A DNA stretch of 64,000 nt from Streptomyces sp. SPB162 (GTDB lineage Bacteria > Actinomycetota > Actinomycetes > Streptomycetales > Streptomycetaceae): assembly GCF_029504575.1 (NCBI RefSeq), contig NZ_JAQFII010000001.1, positions 1,574,501-1,638,500 on the forward strand. Reading direction: 5' to 3'. The position numbers and the translations under genes were made by a program. Under the pieces are notes generated by a model. That model did not search any database and was not told the origin of the DNA. It was given only the letters and a program-made list of their open reading frames with translations. This document shows positions 1 through 8,415 of this stretch, piece after piece; within the stretch, counting starts at the first letter, position 1; each line of letters opens with the position of its first letter.

Positions 1-129
1 GCGCGGACCCTACCGCGCGCCCACCCGTCGCCCGCCACCACCCCTACAGCGAGGCGCTTCGCGCCGCACCTTCCCCGTCGAGATCGGACCGAGGGCCGGC
101 GGCAGAGCCGGCCCCGGCTCGGGTCGCGG

Positions 130-1056
130 TCAGGTCGCGTCGTCGAAGTCGTCGGTGGGGCGCTCCAGCGCGGGCGGGGTGGGCCCGGCGCCGACCTGCT
201 CGGGGATGTGGTCGAGGCTGGACGCCTCGTCGTCGTCGAGCGCGAAGTCCGGATCGGCCTCGCGGCGGCGGCGCCTGCGGAGGTCGTTGAAGAACGCGAT
301 CGCCACGGCCCCGAAGTACAGGAAGACGATGGGGGCCGCGAGCAGCGTCATCGAGAACGGGTCGCCGGTGGGCGTGGCCACCGCGGCGAAGATGGTGATA
401 CCGAGGACCATCACCCGCCACCAGCTGAGCATGCGCTTGGCGGTGAGCACCCCGGTGAAGTTCAGCAGGACCAGCAGCAGCGGCAGCTCGAAGGCGCAGC
501 CGAAGACGATGATCATACGCACGACGAGGTCGAGGTAGTCGTCGAGCGGGAACAGGTTGCGCGCGTCGTCGACGGTCAGGTCGATCATGATCTGCGCGGT
601 CTGCGGCAGGATCACGTAAGCGAGGTAGCCGCCGCCCAGGAAGAGCGGGACGCCCGCGGCGACGAAGGAGATCGCGTAGCGCTTCTCCTTGGTGTGCAGT
701 CCCGGCGCGAGGAACGCCCAGAGTTGGTAGAGCCAGATCGGCGTCGTGGCCACCAGCCCGGCCATCAGGGAGACCTTCATGGCGATCGCGAAGGGGCCGG
801 TCAGCCCGTTCACGGTCATCTCCGCGCACGGCTGGCCGTCCGCGCCCTTGATCTTGCCGTCCACACAGCCGACGGACTTCAGGACCGGGTGCATGAAGAA
901 CTGGATGATGTCGCGGTAGAAGAACGACGCGACGATCGTGACGACGATGATCGCCAGGACCGACTTCAGCAGCCGGTTGCGCAGCTCACGCAGGTGGTCC
1001 GCGAGCGGCATCCGCCCCTCGGGATCCTTCTCCTGCTTGCGGGCAGACTTGAGCAC
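130..1056 (-). CDS. tatC: Twin-arginine translocase subunit TatC
   Basis: TatC is the membrane receptor of the Tat system, which exports folded proteins carrying twin-arginine signal peptides. The 308-residue protein has the family N-terminal signature (MPLADHLRELRNRL, residues 16-29), then hydrophobic segments consistent with six membrane spans, and a charged Arg-rich cytoplasmic tail (RRRRRREAD) followed by an acidic C-terminus. The start is GTG, with a GAGG-containing ribosome site just upstream. It lies 61 bp downstream of tatA on the same strand, the usual actinobacterial order, so the two are probably co-transcribed. The tail after the last membrane span is long and acidic, as is common in streptomycetes. 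Confidence 0.96.
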   Translation of the reverse strand: MLKSARKQEKDPEGRMPLADHLRELRNRLLKSVLAIIVVTIVASFFYRDIIQFFMHPVLKSVGCVDGKIKGADGQPCAEMTVNGLTGPFAIAMKVSLMAGLVATTPIWLYQLWAFLAPGLHTKEKRYAISFVAAGVPLFLGGGYLAYVILPQTAQIMIDLTVDDARNLFPLDDYLDLVVRMIIVFGCAFELPLLLVLLNFTGVLTAKRMLSWWRVMVLGITIFAAVATPTGDPFSMTLLAAPIVFLYFGAVAIAFFNDLRRRRRREADPDFALDDDEASSLDHIPEQVGAGPTPPALERPTDDFDDAT

Positions 1057-1117
1057 CCACGTCCTCGTCTCGTGCGGCAGCCGTCAGCGGCTTGTTGCGA
1101 ACCGGAGCGGGCCGGGG

Positions 1118-1399
1118 TCAGCCCTGGGTGGTGTGGTTCGGCTCCGACACCGGGCGGGCGCTGGTCACGTCACCGGGCGCGGCCTGGATCGTCTTCGGTG
1201 CGGCCGGCGCGGACTCGGCGGTCTGGGTGTCGGCCACCGGAGCCTCGTCGTCCTTCTTCATCGCCTTGGCCTCGCTCTTGAGGATGCGGGCCGACTTGCC
1301 GAGCGACCGGGCCATGTCGGGAAGCTTCTTGGCGCCGAACAGCAAGATGATGACGAGAAGGATGAGGACGATCTCGAGGGGCTTGAGATTGCCGAGCAT
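1118..1399 (-). CDS. tatA: Twin-arginine translocase subunit TatA
   Basis: TatA forms the pore or membrane-thinning oligomer of the Tat export system. The 93-residue protein shows the family layout: one N-terminal membrane helix (LEIVLILLVIILLF), the hinge FGAKKLPDMARSLGKS, an amphipathic helix, and a low-complexity acidic/Ala-rich tail. The ATG start is preceded by GAGAAGGT at 8 nt. It stands upstream of tatC. A 283-bp gap separates it from the gene behind it, so it probably has its own promoter rather than being read only from the pafBC operon. Confidence 0.95.
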   Translation of the reverse strand: MLGNLKPLEIVLILLVIILLFGAKKLPDMARSLGKSARILKSEAKAMKKDDEAPVADTQTAESAPAAPKTIQAAPGDVTSARPVSEPNHTTQG

Positions 1400-1483
1400 A
1401 AGTGTCTACCTTCTCACCGAGGGCGGCGTGGGTCCTTGTCTTCGGCGACCCGGACAGGTGTCCGCACCGCCGTACTGGCTGCG

Positions 1484-1514
1484 ATCGTAGCGTGCGGTGG
1501 TAAACGACCGGCAA
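1484..1514 (-). promoter_or_regulatory. Candidate tatAC promoter
   Basis: On the minus strand TTGCCG (1509-1514) and TACGAT (1484-1489) are separated by 19 bp, about 85 bp before the tatA start. This fits a -35/-10 pair with a long spacer. The rest of the gap 1400-1682 holds no gene that I can support. Confidence 0.3.
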
Positions 1515-1682
1515 CCCGTCGGCAACTTCCAAGTGCGACCCCCGCCGCTCACTCATGGGGCCACGTTACGCAGCGTACCCTCCGGGACGGCCGGGAACGA
1601 GGCCTGTGGACGACGGCCGGGCGGGCCCGGTGCGCGGGCCCGGGAATCACGCCAGGTCCGGAGGGCCCGGGCGGGCGCCGCG

Positions 1683-1886
1683 TCATGTCCGGGAGATGTC
1701 CCCGGCGCGCTCCATGAGCGGCTCCGCGGCCCGGCTCAACCGCTCGGCGGCGCGGGTGAGGTCGTCGGTGCTCCTGGCCACCTGCCCGGCCAGCCGCTGA
1801 ACCTCGGCGAAGACCCGGACGGCCAGCACGCCGAGTACGAGGATGCCGGCGGTCGAGAGGCCGACGTACAGGTAGAGCCACCACAT
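1683..1886 (-). CDS. Small membrane-anchored protein
   Basis: A 67-residue protein of unknown function. Residues 1-25 form a hydrophobic membrane helix (WWLYLYVGLSTAGILVLGVLAVRVF). It is followed by a predicted amphipathic helix of about 40 residues with regularly spaced Leu/Ala and Arg/Glu (VQRLAGQVARSTDDLTRAAERL), which could form a coiled coil. The shape is TatA-like only superficially, because the FG hinge motif is missing. It starts 18 bp after the zinc-ribbon gene, so it is probably the last gene of the pafBC transcript. Such small proteins are common beside pafBC in streptomycetes; I know of no assigned role. Confidence 0.75.
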   Translation of the reverse strand: MWWLYLYVGLSTAGILVLGVLAVRVFAEVQRLAGQVARSTDDLTRAAERLSRAAEPLMERAGDISRT

Positions 1887-1904
1887 GGCACCGACCCTAC
1901 CGGC

Positions 1905-2171
1905 TCAGCAGATGTGCAGGCGCATGGTGCGCACCCCGCCGCCGGTGAGCAGCTCGATGATCCGCTCCCCCGCGGGCTTGCGGACCGCCTGCCCGCACTC
2001 CGGGCAGGTGAAGGAGTAGAACGTGGTCCGGTGGGTGCGGCCTATCGCCAGCCGCAGCTCCTGCGACCCCAGCTCGAAACGGCCGCGACAGTCCGGGCAC
2101 GCGGCCTTGAAGAGCACCGGGGACGGCGCGCGGGCCGTCATCATCGAGGTCGCTGCCCCCGTCATCGTCAC
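1905..2171 (-). CDS. Zinc-ribbon protein
   Basis: An 88-residue protein with two CPxC knuckles, CPDC near residue 23 and CPEC near residue 54, which together can bind one zinc ion. The segment between them (RFELGSQELRLAIGRTHRTTFYSFTCP) resembles a small zinc-beta-ribbon fold. It starts only 3 bp after the pafC stop, so it is probably translationally coupled to pafC and belongs to the pafBC operon. Function unknown; a nucleic-acid or protein contact role is possible but not shown. Confidence 0.8.
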   Translation of the reverse strand: MTMTGAATSMMTARAPSPVLFKAACPDCRGRFELGSQELRLAIGRTHRTTFYSFTCPECGQAVRKPAGERIIELLTGGGVRTMRLHIC

Positions 2172-2174
2172 TCC

Positions 2175-3122
2175 CTATTCTCCGTACGCCGCCAGGGCCA
2201 GCACGGCCGCTTCGCGCGCCCGGTCCGCGAGGTCGGCCGGCGAGACGATCCGGCCGTCGCGGCCCAGCCGCAGCGCGAGCCGGCGCAGCGAACCGGGGTC
2301 CGGGGTGCGCAGGCTGATCCGCAGGCCCCCGTCGGGCAGCTCGTCGGCGCTGTCGTACGGGTAGTACTCGGCGACCCAGCGGCCGCCGGGCCCCACCTCG
2401 ATGACGACCTCCGGGTCGTCGCCCGCCGGCTGCACCAGGCCGAGGGAGAGGTCCCGCGGCTCGATGCGCGGCGGGTCCGACGGCTCGTCGAGCAGCTTGA
2501 TCTCCGCGACCCGGTCGAGCCGGAAGGTCCTGCGGTCCTCCGACAGCCGGCACCAGCCCTCGAAGTAGGTGTGGCCGACCGCGAAGAGCCGGATCGGGTC
2601 CACCTCACGCTCGGTGAGCGCGTCCCTGGCGGGCGAGTAGTAGCGGATCCACACCCGGCGCCGCTCGGCGATGGCCCGGTCCACATCGGCGAAGACGCTG
2701 CCCTCGGACTCGAACGTCACCGACAGCTGCGAACTGGCGGCCGCCACCTCGCCCGCCGCGGTCTCCAGCTTCGCCGTCGCGCGCAGCAGCGCCTGCCGGT
2801 CGCTGTCGCGCAGCCCCGGCAGGTTCGCCACCGCCCGCGCGGCCACGAGCAGCGCCGTGGCCTCGTCGGCGGCCAGCCGCAGCGGCTGCGCCACGTCGTC
2901 GACGTTGTGCCACCAGATGCGCTCGCCGTCGGTGTCGATGTCGAGCAGGTCACCGCCGCGGAAGCTCGTACCGCACAGCGGCAACACGTTCAGGTCGCCG
3001 ATCAGCTCGGCCTCGGTGACCCCGAAGGCGCGGGCCACGTCGGTGACGCGGGCGCCGGGCCGCTCGCGCAGGTAGGTCACCAGGGAGAGCATCCGCCGGG
3101 TCTGGTCGATCGCGTTCGCCAT
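2175..3122 (-). CDS. pafC: WYL-domain transcriptional activator PafC
   Basis: PafC acts with PafB as a heterodimeric activator of the SOS-independent DNA-damage response in actinobacteria. Despite the name it has no part in pupylation. The 315-residue protein has an N-terminal winged helix-turn-helix (residues 5-60, containing RVTDVARAFGVTEAELIGDL). The WYL domain lies at about 150-230 (RRVWIRYYSPARDALTEREVDPIRLFAVGHTYFEGW is the core), followed by a C-terminal WCX extension. It starts 14 bp after pafB, its usual partner. WYL domains are thought to sense a nucleic-acid ligand produced by damage. Two promoters of the type it recognises are found elsewhere in this window. Confidence 0.92.
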   Translation of the reverse strand: MANAIDQTRRMLSLVTYLRERPGARVTDVARAFGVTEAELIGDLNVLPLCGTSFRGGDLLDIDTDGERIWWHNVDDVAQPLRLAADEATALLVAARAVANLPGLRDSDRQALLRATAKLETAAGEVAAASSQLSVTFESEGSVFADVDRAIAERRRVWIRYYSPARDALTEREVDPIRLFAVGHTYFEGWCRLSEDRRTFRLDRVAEIKLLDEPSDPPRIEPRDLSLGLVQPAGDDPEVVIEVGPGGRWVAEYYPYDSADELPDGGLRISLRTPDPGSLRRLALRLGRDGRIVSPADLADRAREAAVLALAAYGE

Positions 3123-3136
3123 GTCGTGAAGTCCCG

Positions 3137-4078
3137 TCAGTCCTTGGCCACGGCACGCAGCCGGTCCACCACATCGGCCCGCAGTTCGGCGGGTTCCAGG
3201 ACCACCACGTCGGGGCCGAACTCCACCAGCCAGGCGTCGAGTCCGTGCCCGTACGGGATCTCCAGTTCGTCCCAGACGGCGTCGATCGGCTCGGAGGTCA
3301 CGGCCTTGGCCCGCAGCGGATAGCCCGAGTCGCGGCGCAGCCGGATCCGGGCGGTCGCGGTCGCGCCCTCGCCGGCCCAGCTCGCGACGGCGGCGCGCAC
3401 GTCCACGTGGTCGGGGACCGGGGCGCCGAAGGCACCACCGCGGGAGCGGACCTTGCCGGAGATGCGCGAGAGCCGGAAGACCCGGACCGCGCCGCGGTCA
3501 CGGTCCCAGCCGGCCAGGTACCAGTGGCCGCGCCAGCACTCCAGGGCCCACGGCTCGACCTGCCGGGACTCGGGGCGCACCGCGTTCGCCTTGCGGTAGT
3601 CGAAGGAGACGGCCCGACGCTCGCGCGTCGCGACCATCAAGGGCTCGAACGCCGGCTCCGGGGTCGGGATCCGCGGCTCCAGCGCGCTCTGGGTGTCCTC
3701 GAACGGAACGCCCGCGGCCCGGAGTTTCTGCAGCGCGCCACTGGCCGCCTCGGCGAGCCGGGCCTGCTGCCACACCTTGGCCGCCAGGCTCAGCGCCGCG
3801 GCCTCCTCGGCGTCCAGCGCGATCTCGGGCAGCCGGTTGCGGTCGCGGCGGGCCAGATACCCCACATCGCCGTCGACGCTCTCCACGGTCTCGATGATGA
3901 GTCCGAGTTCGCGCAGGTCGTCCTTGTCGCGCTCGAACATCCGGTTGAACGCGTCGTCGGAACCTATCTCGTGATAGGCCTCGATCGACTCGCGCAGTTC
4001 CCGCTTGCTGACGGGACGCCGGGTGTTCATCAGGCACAGCGCCAGGTTCATCAGTCGCTCGGCCTTGGCAATCGCCAT
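3137..4078 (-). CDS. pafB: WYL-domain transcriptional activator PafB
   Basis: PafB is the partner of PafC. The pair makes RNA polymerase use damage-inducible (RecA-NDp) promoters. The protein has 313 residues from the ATG at 4078 (MAIAKAERLMNL), preceded by a GAAGG ribosome site; a longer in-frame reading to 4153 has no ribosome site. The N-terminal winged helix covers residues 1-65 (PVSKRELRESI). The WYL core is near residues 150-215 (RRAVSFDYRKANAVRPESRQVEPWALECWRGHWYLAGWD), with a WCX region at the C-terminus. Together pafB and pafC form the first two genes of a four-gene operon. Confidence 0.93.
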   Translation of the reverse strand: MAIAKAERLMNLALCLMNTRRPVSKRELRESIEAYHEIGSDDAFNRMFERDKDDLRELGLIIETVESVDGDVGYLARRDRNRLPEIALDAEEAAALSLAAKVWQQARLAEAASGALQKLRAAGVPFEDTQSALEPRIPTPEPAFEPLMVATRERRAVSFDYRKANAVRPESRQVEPWALECWRGHWYLAGWDRDRGAVRVFRLSRISGKVRSRGGAFGAPVPDHVDVRAAVASWAGEGATATARIRLRRDSGYPLRAKAVTSEPIDAVWDELEIPYGHGLDAWLVEFGPDVVVLEPAELRADVVDRLRAVAKD

Positions 4079-4111
4079 CGCGCACCCTTCGTCTTCAGCT
4101 CTCGATCGACG

Positions 4112-4139
4112 ACCGTACCGCTCCGGGGAGCCACCGCAA
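4112..4139 (-). promoter_or_regulatory. Candidate pafBC promoter
   Basis: On the minus strand TTGCGG (4134-4139) and TACGGT (4112-4117) are separated by 16 bp and lie about 35 bp before pafB. They do not match the damage-inducible promoter type, which agrees with PafBC being made constitutively and activated after translation. Confidence 0.4.
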
Positions 4140-4140
4140 A

Positions 4141-4176
4141 AGCGAGGGCCCACGCCTGCCGGCGTGGGCCCTCGCT
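4141..4176 (-). terminator. Terminator after the FKBP gene
   Basis: Perfect 16-bp stem (4141-4156 and 4161-4176, arms AGCGAGGGCCCACGCC and its complement) with the 4-nt loop TGCC. It is 11 bp past the stop of the FKBP gene. There is no U-tract, as is usual for streptomycete terminators. Confidence 0.8.
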
Positions 4177-4186
4177 TCGCACCTGC

Positions 4187-4558
4187 TCAGACCGAAATCA
4201 GGTCCACGACGAAGATCAGAGTCTCGCCCGGCTTGATCGCCGGGGTGGGGCTCTGGTTGCCGTAGGCGAGGTGCGCGGGGATGGTCAGCTGGCGACGGCC
4301 GCCGACCTTCATACCCTGCACGCCCTGGTCCCAGCCCTTGATGACGCGGCCGCCACCGAGCGGGAAGGTGAACGCGGAACCGCGGTTCCAGCTGGCGTCG
4401 AACTCCTCGCCCGTGCTGAACGAGACGCCGACGTAGTGGACGCTGACGTTCTGACCCGCCTTGGCCTCCTCGCCGGTGCCCTCCCAGATCTCCTTGATCT
4501 CAAGGTCGGCCGGCGGCTCGCCTGCGGGGAAGTCGATCTCGGGCTTCTCGATGCTCAC
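4187..4558 (-). CDS. FKBP-type peptidyl-prolyl isomerase, cytoplasmic
   Basis: Catalyses cis-trans isomerisation of prolyl bonds. It is a single FKBP domain of 123 residues without a signal peptide. Conserved FKBP elements are VHYVGVSFSTGEEFDAS, the aromatic pocket residues in FPLGGGRVIKGWDQGVQGMKVG, and the tail LAYG...IPA-type loop ending LIFVVDLISV. The chosen GTG start at 4558 has GAGGAG 8 nt upstream; the longer ATG form lacks this. It follows the lipoprotein FKBP gene by 41 bp on the same strand. Confidence 0.93.
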   Translation of the reverse strand: MSIEKPEIDFPAGEPPADLEIKEIWEGTGEEAKAGQNVSVHYVGVSFSTGEEFDASWNRGSAFTFPLGGGRVIKGWDQGVQGMKVGGRRQLTIPAHLAYGNQSPTPAIKPGETLIFVVDLISV

Positions 4559-4599
4559 TGCGGTAACTCCTCGATACGTTGCGGACAACTGGGACAGTC

Positions 4600-5556
4600 T
4601 TACAGAAGCCCGAGGATGTCCAGCGAGAAGACCACGGTCGAGTTCGCCGGGACACCCTGCTGCGCGGTGGCGCCGAAGCCCTCGGACGGAGGCAGGACGA
4701 GCAGCAGCCGGCTGCCGACCTTCTTCCCGGCCACGCCGTTCGCCAGGCCCTTGATCTGCAGCTGGTTCAGCGCCGTGATCGGCGTCGTCTTACCGGTGGC
4801 GTAGCCGTCGTCGAACTTCTTGCCGTCCTTCCACACGTACCCCACGTACTGGATGACGATACCGTCGGTGGCCTTCACGACGGGTCCGGTGCCCTCGATG
4901 ATGTAGTTCGAGACCAGCGCCTTCGGCGGGTCCACCTTGGGGATCGTGACGGTCGGCGCCTTGCCGTCGGTGTTCGTACCGACCTTCGGCAGCTTCGCGT
5001 CGTCCTGCTTGACCTCGGTGCCCTTGGCCGTCTTCAGCACCGGCGGCGGCGTGCTGGCCTTGAGGATGTCCACGACGAACACCAGCGTGGAATTGGCCGG
5101 GATGTCGCCCTGCCCCTGGGCCCCGTAGCCGAGGGAGGGCGGGATCGACAGCATCACGCGGCTGCCGACGTTCTGGCCCTGCAGACCCTGGTCCCAGCCC
5201 GGGATGACACCGCCCGCGCCGAGCGTCAGCGCGAACGGCTGCTTCCGGTCGAAGCTGTTGTCGAAGGGCTTGTCCGAGCCCCAGACCTGGCCGAGGTAGT
5301 TGACCTCGATCTTCTGGCCCTTGGCGGTCTTCGCGCCGCTGCCCTTGCTGACGACCTCGACCTTCAGATCCTTGGGCGGATTCCCCTCACCCTTGGCGAT
5401 GGTCGGTTTCTCACCGACCTTCGCCCCGGCCGTGATGGATGGCAGCCCCATCGAGGACTTGAAAGCAGCGGAATCGGAGTCGGAGCCCTTGTCGCCACCG
5501 CACCCTGCAGCGAGCAGCAGCGCGGGAACGACGAGCAGAGCGGCAAGTCGGCGCAC
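4600..5556 (-). CDS. Two-domain FKBP-type isomerase lipoprotein
   Basis: Extracytoplasmic prolyl isomerase anchored by lipid. The 318-residue protein has a lipoprotein signal peptide with lipobox LAAGC (Cys19), a short Asp/Ser linker, and two FKBP domains in tandem. The first is at about 75-165 (core VNYLGQVWGSDKPFDNSF, GWDQGLQGQNVGSR). The second, at about 225-318 (VIQYVGYVWKDGKKFDDGY), is more divergent: GLANGVAGKKVGSR replaces the GWDQGL motif, so its activity may be lower. It probably helps fold exported proteins. It is co-oriented with the cytoplasmic FKBP gene and separated from pafA by a terminator. Confidence 0.93.
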   Translation of the reverse strand: MRRLAALLVVPALLLAAGCGGDKGSDSDSAAFKSSMGLPSITAGAKVGEKPTIAKGEGNPPKDLKVEVVSKGSGAKTAKGQKIEVNYLGQVWGSDKPFDNSFDRKQPFALTLGAGGVIPGWDQGLQGQNVGSRVMLSIPPSLGYGAQGQGDIPANSTLVFVVDILKASTPPPVLKTAKGTEVKQDDAKLPKVGTNTDGKAPTVTIPKVDPPKALVSNYIIEGTGPVVKATDGIVIQYVGYVWKDGKKFDDGYATGKTTPITALNQLQIKGLANGVAGKKVGSRLLLVLPPSEGFGATAQQGVPANSTVVFSLDILGLL

Positions 5557-5609
5557 GTAATCCTCAGATCTCGGTTGGCACTGGCGTTTCGCGCCACTCT
5601 AAGGCGTGC

Positions 5610-5643
5610 GACAGGCCCCGTACGAAGACGTACGGGGCCTGTC
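5610..5643 (-). terminator. Terminator after pafA
   Basis: Perfect 15-bp stem (5610-5624 and 5629-5643, arm GACAGGCCCCGTACG) with the loop AAGA, 38 bp beyond the pafA stop and before the FKBP lipoprotein start. It isolates pafA from the FKBP genes. Confidence 0.85.
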
Positions 5644-5681
5644 GGTGAGCTGTGACGCATTCCCGCCGGGTTTCGCGCAGG

Positions 5682-7043
5682 TCACATTCCGGCGATCAGC
5701 TTCTCCACCCGGTCGTCAACCGATCGGAAGGGGTCTTTGCACAGCACCGTGCGCTGCGCCTGGTCGTTGAGCTTCAGATGCACCCAGTCGACCGTGAAAT
5801 CCCGCCGCTGCTCCTGCGCCCGGCGGATGAAGTCGCCGCGCAGCCTGGCCCGAGTGGTCTGCGGGGGAACCGACTTCGCCTCGAAGATCTTCAGATCGCT
5901 GCAGATCCGCTTGGCCTGGCCCTTCTTCTCCAGCAGGTAGTACAGCCCCCGGCGGCGGTGGATGTCGTGGTACGCGAGGTCGAGTTGGGCGACGCGCGGG
6001 TGGGACATCGTGATGTTGTCCCGGTTCCGGTAGCGCTCGATCAGCTGGTACTTCATCACCCAGTCGATCTCGGTGCCGATCGCCGACAGGTCACCGCTGC
6101 CGATCGACTCCAGCGCGCGGCCCCACAGCTCCAGCACCTGCTCGATCACACCGGAGCGGATTCCGCGGCGCTCGCAGAAGTCGACGGCCTTGGAGTAGTA
6201 CTCCTCCTGGATCTCCAGGGCGGACGCCTCGCGGCCGGTGGCCAGCCGCACCTTGCGGCGGCCGGTGATGTCATGGCTGACCTCGCGGATCGCCCGGATC
6301 GGGTTCTCCAGGGTCAGGTCCCGCATCACGATGCCCGCCTCGATCATGCGCAGCACGAGGTCGGTGGCGCCGACCTTCAGCAGCATGGTCGTCTCGGACA
6401 TGTTCGAGTCGCCGACGATGACGTGCAGCCGCCGGTAGCGCTCCGCGTCCGCGTGCGGTTCGTCACGGGTGTTGATGATGGGACGGGAACGGGTGGTCGC
6501 CGAGCTGACGCCCTCCCAGATGTGCTCCGCGCGCTGACTGACGCAGAACACCGCACCGCGCGGCGTCTGCAACACCTTGCCCGCGCCGCAGATCATCTGT
6601 CGGGTGACCAGGAACGGAATGAGGATGTCGGCAAGGCGCGAGAACTCGCCGTGCCGCGCGACGAGGTAATTCTCGTGGCATCCGTAGGAGTTTCCCGCGG
6701 AGTCGGTGTTGTTCTTGAACAGATAGACATCGCCGGCGATGCCCTCTTCGTGCAGACGCCGTTCGGCGTCCACCAGAAGGCCTTCGAGGATGCGTTCACC
6801 GGCCTTGTCATGGGTGACCAGCTCGGTCAGATTGTCACACTCCGGAGTGGCGTACTCCGGGTGCGAGCCGACATCGAGGTACAGGCGGGCGCCGTTGCGC
6901 AGGAAGACATTGCTGCTCCGGCCCCATGACACGACACGGCGGAAGAGGTACCGCGCCACCTCGTCAGGAGACAGACGCCGCTGCCCCCTGAACGTGCATG
7001 TGACGCCGTACTCGTTCTCCAGCCCGAAAATGCGGCGGTCCAT
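5682..7043 (-). CDS. pafA: Pup-protein ligase PafA
   Basis: Uses ATP to join the C-terminal glutamate of Pup to lysines of target proteins, marking them for the proteasome. The 453-residue length is normal. The N-terminal ENEYGV (residues 9-14) carries a Mg/ATP-binding glutamate. Asp57 in [11 protein letters not shown] matches the catalytic aspartate of the family. Other shared segments are [17 protein letters not shown] and [28 protein letters not shown], also present in Dop at 12-13.5 kb. The ATG follows TAATGT by 6 nt, so the mRNA may be leaderless. The upstream MFS gene ends inside that hexamer. Confidence 0.97.
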   Translation of the reverse strand: MDRRIFGLENEYGVTCTFRGQRRLSPDEVARYLFRRVVSWGRSSNVFLRNGARLYLDVGSHPEYATPECDNLTELVTHDKAGERILEGLLVDAERRLHEEGIAGDVYLFKNNTDSAGNSYGCHENYLVARHGEFSRLADILIPFLVTRQMICGAGKVLQTPRGAVFCVSQRAEHIWEGVSSATTRSRPIINTRDEPHADAERYRRLHVIVGDSNMSETTMLLKVGATDLVLRMIEAGIVMRDLTLENPIRAIREVSHDITGRRKVRLATGREASALEIQEEYYSKAVDFCERRGIRSGVIEQVLELWGRALESIGSGDLSAIGTEIDWVMKYQLIERYRNRDNITMSHPRVAQLDLAYHDIHRRRGLYYLLEKKGQAKRICSDLKIFEAKSVPPQTTRARLRGDFIRRAQEQRRDFTVDWVHLKLNDQAQRTVLCKDPFRSVDDRVEKLIAGM

Positions 7044-7049
7044 GACTGA

Positions 7050-7055
7050 ACATTA
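7050..7055 (-). promoter_or_regulatory. Candidate leaderless -10 box of pafA
   Basis: TAATGT (form TAnnnT) lies 6 nt before the pafA ATG, the spacing expected for a leaderless transcript. The TAA of this hexamer is also the stop codon of the MFS gene. No Shine-Dalgarno sequence is visible. Confidence 0.45.
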
Positions 7056-8303
7056 CGCCTGATGCGTGGTGCTGAAACCGGGTTCGACGCCTCCGATTCG
7101 ATCTTTTTCCAACTCGGTTTTCAGGTTTGGGGACGCGAGGAATCGGCTGGTCGCGACCAGCACCGCCAGCGCGGCGAACCCGCCGCCCGCCGCGACGGCG
7201 AATCCGGCGGTGACCCCGCCGAACTGCGCGGCCGGTCCCGCCGCCGCCGTTCCCAGCGAGGCGCCGACGCCGATCGCGGTCACCAGCCAGGAGAACGCCT
7301 CGGTCACCGTGCCGCTCGGCGCGTGCCGGTCCACCACCACGAACGCGCAGGCCAGCACCGGCGCCAGGAACACCCCGGCGAGCCCCGCCAGGACCGTCAT
7401 CGCGACGACCCCGGGGACGAGCGCCAACGGCGCGTAGCAGACCGCGAGTCCGACGGTCAGCAGCCGCAGCCGGCGCTCCGGCGTGCCCGCTGCAGGTGCC
7501 CTGGCGCCGTACGTCACACCGCCGATGAGCGCGCCGAGACCGAGCGCCGACAGCAGATAGCCGTCGACCATGCCGCCGCCGTGCACGTCCCCGTACGCGA
7601 CCGCGGCGACCGCGATCGAGCCGAGCGCCACCCCGACGAAGAACAGGCAGGCGATCAGCGCCCGCAGCCCCGGCGCGCGCAGCGGCCCGAGCCAGTCGGC
7701 CGCCCGCGGCTCCGCCCGCCACTCGCGGGACGGCCGCGCCGTGACGACACCCAGCGCCCCCAGAACGCCGACCGCGGCGATCCACAGCACCGCGGCGGCC
7801 TCGGAGGCCGCCGCCACCAGCCCGGTGACAAGCACCGGGCCGATCGTGAACAGCAGCTCCTGGGCGGCGGCGTCCAGGGCGTAGGCGGCGTGCAGCCGGT
7901 CCTCGCTCCTCAGCACCCCGGGCCACAGGGCGCGCAGCCCGCCCTCCAGCGGCGGGGTGAACAGCCCGGCGACGGCCATCGCGGCACAGGCCACCGGCAG
8001 CGGGTCGGGGCCGACCAGGGCGAACAGCGCCATGCCCGCCGCCGACAGCACGGCCGCGGGCAGCATCACCCGCGGCTGGCCGTACCGGTCGACGATCCGT
8101 CCCAGCAGCGGCTGGCCGACGGCCGTGCCCAGGCCGTAGAGCGCACCCAGCGAGCCGGCGAGCGAGTAGCTGCCGCCCTGCGAACGGGTGAGCAGCACGA
8201 TGCACAGCGCGGCCGTCGCGTTGGGCAGCCGGCCGACCAGCGTGCCCGCCAGCAGCCGCCCCGCGTACCGCGTCCGCAGAAGATCCCCGTACCCCGCCGC
8301 CAT
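7053..8303 (-). CDS. MFS transporter
   Basis: Major facilitator superfamily permease of 416 residues with about 12 hydrophobic segments. The loop after the second span (GRIVDRYGQPRVMLPAA, near residues 60-76) matches the MFS loop 2-3 motif. The substrate is unknown; drug or metabolite efflux is the usual guess. I chose the ATG at 8303 (MAAGYGDLLRTRYAGRLLAG), which has a purine-rich GGGGGAGAGG upstream. A longer reading would run through the divergent LacI gene and its promoter. It ends 9 bp before pafA and may be co-transcribed with it. Confidence 0.9.
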   Translation of the reverse strand: MAAGYGDLLRTRYAGRLLAGTLVGRLPNATAALCIVLLTRSQGGSYSLAGSLGALYGLGTAVGQPLLGRIVDRYGQPRVMLPAAVLSAAGMALFALVGPDPLPVACAAMAVAGLFTPPLEGGLRALWPGVLRSEDRLHAAYALDAAAQELLFTIGPVLVTGLVAAASEAAAVLWIAAVGVLGALGVVTARPSREWRAEPRAADWLGPLRAPGLRALIACLFFVGVALGSIAVAAVAYGDVHGGGMVDGYLLSALGLGALIGGVTYGARAPAAGTPERRLRLLTVGLAVCYAPLALVPGVVAMTVLAGLAGVFLAPVLACAFVVVDRHAPSGTVTEAFSWLVTAIGVGASLGTAAAGPAAQFGGVTAGFAVAAGGGFAALAVLVATSRFLASPNLKTELEKDRIGGVEPGFSTTHQA

Positions 8304-8338
8304 GCCGGCCCCTCTCCCCCGGACAACCGCCGAAGTGT

Positions 8339-8364
8339 TACGTATAACTAGAGCGTCATACGTA
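8339..8364. promoter_or_regulatory. Candidate LacI-family operator
   Basis: Perfect inverted repeat TACGTAT (8339-8345) and ATACGTA (8358-8364), 12 bp apart, in the 112-bp gap between the divergent MFS and LacI-type genes. It is an AT-rich island in a GC-rich gap, as expected of an operator overlapping both promoters. The overlapping GTTACGTATAAC is partly palindromic. Confidence 0.6.
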
Positions 8365-8415
8365 CCATGACCGCAGGCCGCGGGTCCATCCGCGGGGACT
8401 GGAAGGATGCCCGGA

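Noticed and set aside
1683-1886. A second TatA/TatB-like subunit.
   Set aside because: It has one membrane helix and an amphipathic helix, but lacks the FG hinge and conserved Pro of TatA/TatB.
5639-5661. CTGTCGGTG on the plus strand at the end of the pafA terminator, like a PafBC element.
   Set aside because: The sequence 8 bp further is CGCATT, not TAnnnT, and no gene starts there on that strand.
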